A stretch of DNA of 32,716 nucleotides, taken from assembly GCA_017632345.1 (NCBI GenBank), contig JAGBRL010000032.1, positions 1-32,716 of the forward strand, read 5' to 3'. Source of the stretch: Paludibacteraceae bacterium. GTDB taxonomy: Bacteria; Bacteroidota; Bacteroidia; Bacteroidales; Paludibacteraceae. Positions 21,736-28,469 of the stretch are shown here, one piece after another. A program made the translations under genes and the position numbers. The notes beneath the pieces were generated by a model. That model saw only the letters and a program-made list of their open reading frames with translations. It was not told the DNA's origin and did not search any database. Every line of letters starts with the position of its first letter. Position 1 is the stretch's first letter.

Positions 21736-23589
21736 ATGGACGACATATTACAGATTTTTAAAAAAATATTCTTATTCAATCCGGACGAGCAGTGGATATT
21801 CACAAATTTCTACTTCTGGGTCTTCTTTGTGATTGTCTTTGCTATATTCAGCTTGTTTCATAGCCGTATATTGCTGCGCAACACGTTCCTCTTTTTCGCA
21901 AGTCTGTTCTTTTACTACAAGACAAGCGAGCTGTTTGTGCTGATATTGATTTTCACCACGTTTTTTAGTTATTGGGCAGGCTCTAAGATATTTAAGGCGA
22001 AGTCGGAGGGCGGCAAAAAGGCTTATCTGCTGTTGGGCTTGCTAGTTAACTTGCTGTTGCTCTGTTATTTTAAGTATTCGTATTTCCTGACAGATGTTGT
22101 GAATGACCTATTTGGAACGTCGTTCAGGGTGTTTGACGCATTTGCGTGGCTGGGAAATACTGCGGCTGGCGCGAATATCTTTGATGTGGATAATATCATG
22201 CTTCCGGTTGGTATATCGTTCTACACATTCCAAAGCATCAGTTATTTGATGGATATTTACCGCAAGCGCATAGAGCCGGTGGACAATATGTTGAATTTCG
22301 GTTTTTATGTAAGCTTCTTTCCTCAGCTTGTGGCGGGTCCGATTGTGAGAGCTAGCGACTTCATTCCTCAAATACACAAAAAGTTCTTTTTGTCGCGTAA
22401 CCAGTTCGGCATAGCCATTTTCTGGATACTGAACGGCTTCGCGAAGAAAATCATCATGAGCGATTATATAGCGGTTAATTTTGTGGACCGAGTATTTGAG
22501 AACCCGACGATGTATTCCGGTTTTGAGAACCTTGTCGCGCTTTTCGGGTATTCGCTGCAGGTTTACGCAGACTTTTCCGGCTACACGGATATGGCTATAG
22601 GTGTGGCGATGCTCATGGGCTTTTATTTGCCTAAAAACTTCAACTCGCCGTACAAAGCGCCCAATCCGGGCAACTTTTGGAAACGCTGGCATATCTCGCT
22701 GTCTAAGTGGCTTCAGGATTATCTGTATATTCCGATGGGCGGGAACAGAGGCGCCACGTTCGGCACATACTGCTGCATTGTGACCATCACTGCGATTGGG
22801 GTTATCCTTTCTGGCAGTTTGTGGGTTGCGGCGGCCATATCTGTCATCGCTTTAATCATCACGGTAGTCATTTGGCTGAAGCCGGAGAAAAGGCTGAAGA
22901 TTCACACGAACATGAACTCGATGAACACGATGCTGCTCGGCGGTATCTGGCATGGGGCAAGCTGGAATTTCATGATATGGGGCGGGCTTAACGGAATAGG
23001 TATGGTAGTGTTTAAGTTCTGGAAGAACAGGAACGTATATCTCAGAACTGGCATATTGTTGCTGCTGCTTATTGCATTCTTGGCTTTGGCGATATTTTAC
23101 CCTGCTCCAGCGTTCAATATCGGGGTGGTTTGGGTTGGTGTTATCTTTATCGGCACATTTATCAGGATGGTTTACAATCTGTTCAACGGCAAGAGCAAGT
23201 TCAGTACGCTGGAGTACTGCTGGGCTGTTTTTCAGACGTTTGTGTTCATCACGTTTACCCGACTGTTTTTCCGCTCAGGCTCCAATCTTGACCCAGAAGA
23301 GGCAAATTTGACCGCATGGAACACAGCTAAAGATATGGTCTCGCAGATTGGCGGGAAGTGGGACTTGAATGTGATTCCGCAGATGGTAAGCGAGTACAGT
23401 GGCGTGTTTATGCTTATTGTGATAGGGATGGTGATACACTGGATTCCTGAAAATTTCAAAAGGCGGTATAGGATATGGTTTGCTAAAATGCCGCTGCCGC
23501 TGATGCTGCTTGCTGTAATCGTGGTGGTTTTTGTAGTGTATCAGTTTATTACGTCTGACTTGCAGAAATTCATCTATTTCCAATTCTGA
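21736..23589 (+). CDS. MBOAT family O-acyltransferase (AlgI/PatA-like)
   Basis: 617 residues with about twelve or more membrane helices, longer than AlgI (about 520 residues) because of extra C-terminal helices. MBOAT landmarks are all present: LPVGISFYTFQSISY, PQLVAGPIVR, YADFSGYTDMAIG, FWKRWHISLSKWLQDYLY with H319, and GGIWHGASWNF with the invariant catalytic H406. It should pass an acetyl group from a cytoplasmic donor across the inner membrane to the periplasmic SGNH partners encoded just upstream. An AGAGG-like ribosome site (about 21722-21726) precedes ATG 21736. The polymer that is acetylated (capsule, exopolysaccharide or peptidoglycan) cannot be told from this window, as no polymerase or glycosyltransferase gene is adjacent. 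Confidence 0.93.
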   Translation: MDDILQIFKKIFLFNPDEQWIFTNFYFWVFFVIVFAIFSLFHSRILLRNTFLFFASLFFYYKTSELFVLILIFTTFFSYWAGSKIFKAKSEGGKKAYLLLGLLVNLLLLCYFKYSYFLTDVVNDLFGTSFRVFDAFAWLGNTAAGANIFDVDNIMLPVGISFYTFQSISYLMDIYRKRIEPVDNMLNFGFYVSFFPQLVAGPIVRASDFIPQIHKKFFLSRNQFGIAIFWILNGFAKKIIMSDYIAVNFVDRVFENPTMYSGFENLVALFGYSLQVYADFSGYTDMAIGVAMLMGFYLPKNFNSPYKAPNPGNFWKRWHISLSKWLQDYLYIPMGGNRGATFGTYCCIVTITAIGVILSGSLWVAAAISVIALIITVVIWLKPEKRLKIHTNMNSMNTMLLGGIWHGASWNFMIWGGLNGIGMVVFKFWKNRNVYLRTGILLLLLIAFLALAIFYPAPAFNIGVVWVGVIFIGTFIRMVYNLFNGKSKFSTLEYCWAVFQTFVFITFTRLFFRSGSNLDPEEANLTAWNTAKDMVSQIGGKWDLNVIPQMVSEYSGVFMLIVIGMVIHWIPENFKRRYRIWFAKMPLPLMLLAVIVVVFVVYQFITSDLQKFIYFQF

Positions 23590-23692
23590 AAAAGACGGAG
23601 GCAAGGAGGAATTTTTTGCACAATAAATCTGCAAGTGTGTTCTTCCTATCCAATCTTTTGCGGTAAAAGTGATATTTTGAAAAAAACTTTGT

Positions 23693-23700
23693 AACTTTGC
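23693..23700 (+). promoter_or_regulatory. Probable -7 box (TAACTTTG) of nfnAB
   Basis: An exact TAnnTTTG followed by CAGC, as in strong Bacteroidota promoters, 72 bases before the nfnA ATG. No TTG lies 19-21 bases upstream. The predicted start of transcription near 23707 is upstream of the hairpin at 23732-23758. Confidence 0.55.
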
Positions 23701-23731
23701 AGCACATGGTTTTTTTGAAGTAAAACATATT

Positions 23732-23758
23732 AAAGGGCGTTCTGATTGACGCCTTTTT
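23732..23758 (+). terminator. Terminator-like hairpin in the nfnA leader
   Basis: AAAGG-(G)-CGT (23732-23740) pairs with ACG-CCTTT (23749-23756), with one bulged G and an eight-base loop, followed by a T-run to 23758. It lies 15 bases before the nfnA start codon and downstream of the probable nfnA promoter. It could be the terminator of the MBOAT operon, which has no other visible one, or a conditional attenuator for nfnAB. Confidence 0.65.
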
Positions 23759-23772
23759 GTAAAATAAAAGCA

Positions 23773-24591
23773 ATGAGTAAAATTGTAGGTAAGGAATATT
23801 TTTCCGAGAACGTTGTAAAACTGGAAGTGGAAGCTCCGCTGATTGCTAAGGCGAGACGCGCAGGGCATTTCGTTATTGTTAGAGTTGGCGAAAAAGGTGA
23901 GCGCATTCCGCTTACTATAGCGTCGTCTGACGAGTCAAAAGGCACGATAACTCTTGTAGTGCAGAAGATAGGAGTGTCTTCGTCTAAATTGTGCGCTCTC
24001 AATGTGGGAGATGAGATAACAGACTTGGTAGGACCTCTTGGAAAAGCGACGCACATAGAAAATTTCGGAACTGTGGTGTGTGCCGGAGGCGGTGTTGGGG
24101 TCGCTCCGATGTTGCCTATAGTAGAGGCTTTGAAAAAGGCTGGGAACAGAGTGGTTACGGTTCTTGCTGCCCGCACAAAAGACCTTGTGATTCTGGAAGA
24201 GCAAATGCGCAAACATTCAGACGAGGTGATTATTATGACCGATGACGGCTCTTACGGAAAAAAAGGCCTTGTCACTAACGGAGTGGAGGAAATTATAAAC
24301 AGAGAAAAGGTTGACCTTTGCGTGACAATCGGGCCTGCTGTTATGATGAAATTTGTCTCTTTGCTGACAAAGAAATATGAGGTGCCGACTGTGGCGTCTT
24401 TGAACACGATTATGGTTGACGGAACGGGTATGTGCGGAGCATGCCGCATCACGGTTGGCGGAAAGACCAAGTTCGTTTGTGTTGACGGACCAGAGTTTGA
24501 CGCGCATGAGGTTGATTTTGACGAGATGCTGATGCGTCTGAGCGCCTACAAGGAGGAAGAACAGAATGACCTTCATAAAATAGGAAGGTAA
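23773..24591 (+). CDS. nfnA: NADH-dependent ferredoxin:NADP+ oxidoreductase small subunit
   Basis: The frame is open from 23746, but ATG 23773 (MSKIVGKEYF) is the family start, giving 272 residues. The fold is that of sulfide dehydrogenase/PyrK-like flavoproteins: a FAD-binding beta-barrel with RIPLTIAS at 44-51, a nucleotide-binding GGGVGVAPM at 105-113, and a [2Fe-2S] site with C221, C224 and C236 (GMCGAC, FVCVDG). In NfnA one ligand is an Asp, and D216 in MVDGTG is a candidate. With NfnB it balances NADH, NADPH and ferredoxin by electron bifurcation. NfnB is encoded 31 bases downstream, which makes this more likely than a dihydroorotate dehydrogenase subunit. Confidence 0.9.
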   Translation: MSKIVGKEYFSENVVKLEVEAPLIAKARRAGHFVIVRVGEKGERIPLTIASSDESKGTITLVVQKIGVSSSKLCALNVGDEITDLVGPLGKATHIENFGTVVCAGGGVGVAPMLPIVEALKKAGNRVVTVLAARTKDLVILEEQMRKHSDEVIIMTDDGSYGKKGLVTNGVEEIINREKVDLCVTIGPAVMMKFVSLLTKKYEVPTVASLNTIMVDGTGMCGACRITVGGKTKFVCVDGPEFDAHEVDFDEMLMRLSAYKEEEQNDLHKIGR

Positions 24592-24622
24592 CTTTGTCTA
24601 AATTAGAAAAATAAAGTTTATT

Positions 24623-26080
24623 ATGGCTTTGGAAGATAGAAACGAGGCTTGGCGCGAAGAGCTGCGCAAGGCTACAAAAAATAAAGACCGTGTGGATATT
24701 CCTCGTGTCCGCATGAACGAATTGGACCCTGCTTATAGGGCACGTTGCAAAGAGGAGGTCAATCAGGGCCTTTCGAAAGAACAGGCGTTGTTAGAGGCTA
24801 AACGTTGTTTAGACTGTCCGTCTCCAACTTGTATGGAGGGCTGCCCTGTGGGTATCAATATACCGGGGTTTGTGAAGAATATAGAGAGAGGAGAATTTTT
24901 GGAAGCTGCGAAGGTGCTGAAGATGACAAGCGCTTTGCCTGCTGTGTGTGGACGTGTTTGTCCGCAGGAAAAACAGTGCGAGTCTAAGTGCTTCTATAAG
25001 CAGAAACTGGGCAAAGAGCCTGTGGCTATCGGTTATCTGGAACGTTTTGCTGCTGATTATGAACGAGAAAGCGGACAAATGTCTGTGCCTCAGGTGGCAC
25101 CAAGTAACGGAACGAAGGTGGCGGTTGTTGGTTCTGGACCTGCAGGACTGTCTTTCGCTGGAGATATGGCTAAGATGGGCTATTCAGTTACTGTGTTTGA
25201 GGCGCTGCACGAAATAGGCGGTGTGCTGAAATATGGTATTCCTGAGTTCCGCTTGCCTAACAGTATTGTGGATGTGGAGATTAAGAATCTTGAGCAGATG
25301 GGCGTGACTTTTGTGAAGGATTGTATTGTGGGCAAAACTATCTCTGTGGATGATTTGAAGGCGGACGGATTTAAGGGCGTGTTCGTGGCGAGCGGGGCAG
25401 GGCTTCCTCGTTTTATGGATATACCGGGAGAAAACTTAATCGGTATAATGTCTTCTAACGAGTATCTGACTCGCGTGAATCTTATGGATGCGGCAAGTCC
25501 GGAAAGTGACACTCCTATATTGAGGGGTAAGAGGGTGGCTGTTATTGGCGGCGGAAATACTGCGATGGACTCGGTGAGAACGGCTTTGCGCTTGGGTGCG
25601 GAACGTGCTATGATTGTCTATCGACGTTCGGAAGAGGAGATGCCAGCACGTCTGGAAGAGGTTAAGCATGCGAAAGAAGAGGGCGTTGAGTTCATGACGC
25701 TGCACAATCCTATAGAGTACAAAGGCACGGAGAAAGGCAGAGTTAAGACTATGCTTCTGCAGAAGATGGAACTTGGCGAACCTGACGCTTCCGGCCGTCG
25801 TAGCCCTGTGGCTATCGAGGGTGCGGTGGAAGAGGTTGATGTGGATATTGTAGTGGTGAGTGTGGGTGTTTCTCCTAACCCGATTGTGCCGCAATCTGTG
25901 GAAGGATTGAATGTCAGCCGTAAAGGCACTATCGAGGTAGGTGAGAATATGCAGTCGTCAATACCAGCAATCTTTGCCGGCGGCGATATTGTGAGGGGCG
26001 GTGCAACTGTAATTCTTGCTATGGGTGACGGACGAAGAGCTGCAGCCGCAATGGATGAGTATTTAAGGCAACTTATGTAA
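24623..26080 (+). CDS. nfnB: NADH-dependent ferredoxin:NADP+ oxidoreductase large subunit (GltD-like)
   Basis: 485 residues, the length of NfnB and of the related glutamate synthase small subunit. N-terminal cysteines for two [4Fe-4S] clusters are C62, C65, C70, C74 and C109, C113, C119, C123 (CLDCPSPTCMEGCP, CGRVCPQEKQCESKC). The FAD site is VAVVGSGPAGLS (G170-x-G172-x-x-G175). KYGIPEFRLP follows, then the NADPH site VIGGGNTAMDS near 308-317 and the C-terminal FAD motif IFAGGDIVRGGATV. It is often annotated as NADPH-dependent glutamate synthase, but the upstream small flavoprotein and the absence of a large glutamate synthase gene support the bifurcating NfnAB complex. Stop codon is followed by a strong terminator. 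Confidence 0.92.
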   Translation: MALEDRNEAWREELRKATKNKDRVDIPRVRMNELDPAYRARCKEEVNQGLSKEQALLEAKRCLDCPSPTCMEGCPVGINIPGFVKNIERGEFLEAAKVLKMTSALPAVCGRVCPQEKQCESKCFYKQKLGKEPVAIGYLERFAADYERESGQMSVPQVAPSNGTKVAVVGSGPAGLSFAGDMAKMGYSVTVFEALHEIGGVLKYGIPEFRLPNSIVDVEIKNLEQMGVTFVKDCIVGKTISVDDLKADGFKGVFVASGAGLPRFMDIPGENLIGIMSSNEYLTRVNLMDAASPESDTPILRGKRVAVIGGGNTAMDSVRTALRLGAERAMIVYRRSEEEMPARLEEVKHAKEEGVEFMTLHNPIEYKGTEKGRVKTMLLQKMELGEPDASGRRSPVAIEGAVEEVDVDIVVVSVGVSPNPIVPQSVEGLNVSRKGTIEVGENMQSSIPAIFAGGDIVRGGATVILAMGDGRRAAAAMDEYLRQLM

Positions 26081-26106
26081 AATCGTGATTTATAGAAAAC
26101 ACCATA

Positions 26107-26142
26107 AAAAACTGTGCAACAAAAAGTTACACAGTTTTTTTT
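26107..26142. terminator. Bidirectional Rho-independent terminator
   Basis: AAACTGTG pairs with CACAGTTT, followed after one mismatch by AAC/GTT closing a five-A loop. There is an A-run on the left and an eight-T run on the right. It ends nfnAB on the plus strand and, by symmetry, may end the glycoside hydrolase gene on the minus strand. Confidence 0.9.
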
Positions 26143-26183
26143 ATTAATGGAGTTGTGAAATTAAAGAAGGCCTTTAGTTTCCC

Positions 26184-28148
26184 TTAATCAACAATAATCT
26201 TTAGAACTTCTTTCGGCGATGTCAGAATGTAGATGCCTTTTTTAACTCCCATTTCTTTGAGCTTTTTTGCAATGTCAGTTTTGTCTGTGACGATTTCACC
26301 AGCTTTTTTGCCAGACGAGTCATAGATTTCGAACAATTCGATTTTGTCGGCGTCAACAAGTTTAATGGCAGTTGGGTCAGTCTCCTCAAATATCAGTTTG
26401 TCAATATTAATCCAGTCGCCCACAATATTCATGCGCAAAGTATGTTCACCTTGAGATAATTTGGTTAAAGAGTTTGCCTTTGTTTCAAGATAACTTTCCC
26501 AATCTTCATTGTTAGGCGCCGTCTGGAGCGTATCTGTAATTCTTTCTCCATCAATAAGAAGCTGAATGCCAGATTGTTCGCCACCAGAAGATAGTATTGC
26601 GGTAATATTATAGTAACCATCCTTTTCGACATTGACGGAGTAGTCGAGCCACTCCTCTTTTTGAGCATAACCAACAGCGTACTCGTCTTTTTTATCTTTT
26701 AATGCATATACATCGACCCCAGTCTCCAAACGATACCCTTCGCCTCTGTTCTGCCTGTCTTTGTCGTGGTATGCAACGCCTTCGCTTCCGTTGTCAAAAT
26801 ATTCCGCTTCAATTGTTCCCGGAATAGAAATAGACTCTCCCAAGAAAGGGGAGCGAGGGATTATTTCGTTCGGAGTGATGTAAAGTCGGTATGCATAAAG
26901 CTTGCTCGTGACATTGACGGGAACTACAATCTGTCCGTTGTTGACGGTGTAGGTTTCTGTGGCTAAAGTCTGAGGACCAGCAACAGCCTTGTCCTTATCT
27001 TCCCAAGTAACAACCTCTGTTATCACCTCAACTTCACTGCCCATCCAATCTGGCAGTCCATCTATGATAACATCAACCGAACCAGTGTTGTTTCCTCCCA
27101 ATATGATGCTAGCCTCTCGCATCTTTTTATTTACGGCAGCAAATCCATCCAGCCCTTCGCTTTTGTCGTTAGGCGGTGTAACTGAAGCCATGTATCCCTC
27201 CATGTCGCCATACCATTTATAAAGATGCCAACCTCCCCCTTTTTCATTATTGGGAGTAAGCAAACTGCCTAATCTGCCGGGGTATTGAGTAAACCACCAA
27301 GAGATTGATGCGCTCTCGATTTTATAACGTTCAAATTTTGCTATGAACGGAACAGAGTAACCCGGACACCCTTCGAATTTTTGAAGCTCTGCATTAGAAC
27401 CAGCGCAATACTCATTTATGCAGATTGGAAAATCCGGCAACCCGTACTTTTGTTCAAGCATTTTAATGTTTTCGACAGCAGAAGGAATCCCGCCGCTTCC
27501 CCATTGGTGCCAGCAAATTATGTCCGGCATGCAATCGTTGTCTATGCAGAATTTTAGAAATTTTTCCATCCTCTCTTGAGAATAGTATGCGATGGCAGGA
27601 CCAACGATAGGCATATCAGGGTCAAGTCTGCGGAGTAAATCGTATGTGGGTTTCCATACTGTTGAATGAAAATCTCCGTTTGAGTCGTTCCATGTGCCAT
27701 AAGGCTCGTTCCATATTACATAACTATGGAAATTGGTTAGCCCGGAAGCTTTCTTTCTGTTGACACATTCCTCCACTTGTTGCAGCCACGAATCAAGCCC
27801 CGGCCACTTGTAAGGCCAGTAAGGAAGAATGTCGGGTAGTGTGATCTGGACTTGGGCGTCAGTTCCCGTTAATCGTTCCGCCACCTTCATAGCATCACCG
27901 TATGGATGCTGATTGCCATAACCGCCGGCTCCAGGCTGGCAAAACATTCTGCACTTCAGCGGATTAATCATGCCTTGTATGTCAGCCGGATAATCCTCTG
28001 TGACTCCGTAAAGAGAGCCGGAAGCGCAGTGAGTGACTTGGCGAATGCTATCGGACAGATTCACCTTTAAATTGAAGTCCGCCCCAAAAGACGACATTCC
28101 GCAAGCTAATGCAATAGCAGTAAATAGTTTAACTTTCATGTTTTTCAT
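26184..28148 (-). CDS. Secreted clan GH-A glycoside hydrolase with CBM6 and T9SS sorting domain
   Basis: 654 residues with a signal peptide (about 1-23, LFTAIALACGMSSFGA). The catalytic domain (about 25-430) has the clan GH-A pair: the acid/base E148 in VIWNEPYGTWN after strand 4 and the probable nucleophile E246 in CINEYCAG after strand 7, with WWFTQYPG later. A beta-sandwich of the kind seen in GH39 and GH30 (about 345-425) may follow the barrel. I cannot place it in a numbered family; GH39-like is the nearest impression. A CBM6 (442-587; TIEAEYFD, YAQKEEWLDY, GDWINIDKL) and a type A sorting domain (599-654; LFEIYDSSGK, KGIYIL) complete it. It should act outside the cell on a plant polysaccharide. 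CBM6 and tail closely resemble those of the esterase at 13541-16096. Confidence 0.85.
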   Translation of the reverse strand: MKNMKVKLFTAIALACGMSSFGADFNLKVNLSDSIRQVTHCASGSLYGVTEDYPADIQGMINPLKCRMFCQPGAGGYGNQHPYGDAMKVAERLTGTDAQVQITLPDILPYWPYKWPGLDSWLQQVEECVNRKKASGLTNFHSYVIWNEPYGTWNDSNGDFHSTVWKPTYDLLRRLDPDMPIVGPAIAYYSQERMEKFLKFCIDNDCMPDIICWHQWGSGGIPSAVENIKMLEQKYGLPDFPICINEYCAGSNAELQKFEGCPGYSVPFIAKFERYKIESASISWWFTQYPGRLGSLLTPNNEKGGGWHLYKWYGDMEGYMASVTPPNDKSEGLDGFAAVNKKMREASIILGGNNTGSVDVIIDGLPDWMGSEVEVITEVVTWEDKDKAVAGPQTLATETYTVNNGQIVVPVNVTSKLYAYRLYITPNEIIPRSPFLGESISIPGTIEAEYFDNGSEGVAYHDKDRQNRGEGYRLETGVDVYALKDKKDEYAVGYAQKEEWLDYSVNVEKDGYYNITAILSSGGEQSGIQLLIDGERITDTLQTAPNNEDWESYLETKANSLTKLSQGEHTLRMNIVGDWINIDKLIFEETDPTAIKLVDADKIELFEIYDSSGKKAGEIVTDKTDIAKKLKEMGVKKGIYILTSPKEVLKIIVD

Positions 28149-28224
28149 CGTTTAAACAGGGTTGTAAAAAACTTAATTCGTCTGTAAAATGGTTTGATAG
28201 TCACAAGCAATCATGACTAATCTG

Positions 28225-28256
28225 CAAATATATATCTAAAATCTGCAATAAAACAA
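28225..28256 (-). promoter_or_regulatory. Bacteroidota-type promoter of the glycoside hydrolase
   Basis: On the minus strand TTG (28254-28256), a 21-base spacer, then TATATTTG (28225-28232). The -7 box is exact and the spacing is at the upper end of the usual range. The leader is about 70 bases. Confidence 0.55.
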
Positions 28257-28392
28257 CAATAAATTTCAAAATCCTAAATCTTTTTCGTCTCGTCCAAAAC
28301 TTGCATGGGAGGTTGCGTAACGTTTGCGGCGTTGTTCTGGTTAAATTTCTTATTAAATTTTAAAATAAAATCTATCTATCAATATTTTTTGC

Positions 28393-28400
28393 TAAATTTG
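28393..28400 (+). promoter_or_regulatory. Probable -7 box (TAAATTTG) of ileS
   Basis: An exact TAnnTTTG followed by CG, 69 bases before the ileS ATG. The -33 region is AT-rich without a TTG at the right distance. Confidence 0.5.
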
Positions 28401-28469
28401 CGTTTTTGAGTGTGTTGGCTTTGAAAAGACATATTTTAAAAGGAAATAGAAACGAAATTATATATATCA

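Larger units (their letters stand above)
28149..28469. other. Divergent intergenic region, glycoside hydrolase and ileS
   Basis: These 321 AT-rich bases carry two outward-facing -7 boxes: CAAATATA (28225-28232) for the minus strand and TAAATTTG (28393-28400) for ileS. I see no ORF, tRNA-like fold or clear T-box-like structure; the middle part (about 28260-28390) shows nothing I can name. Confidence 0.65.
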
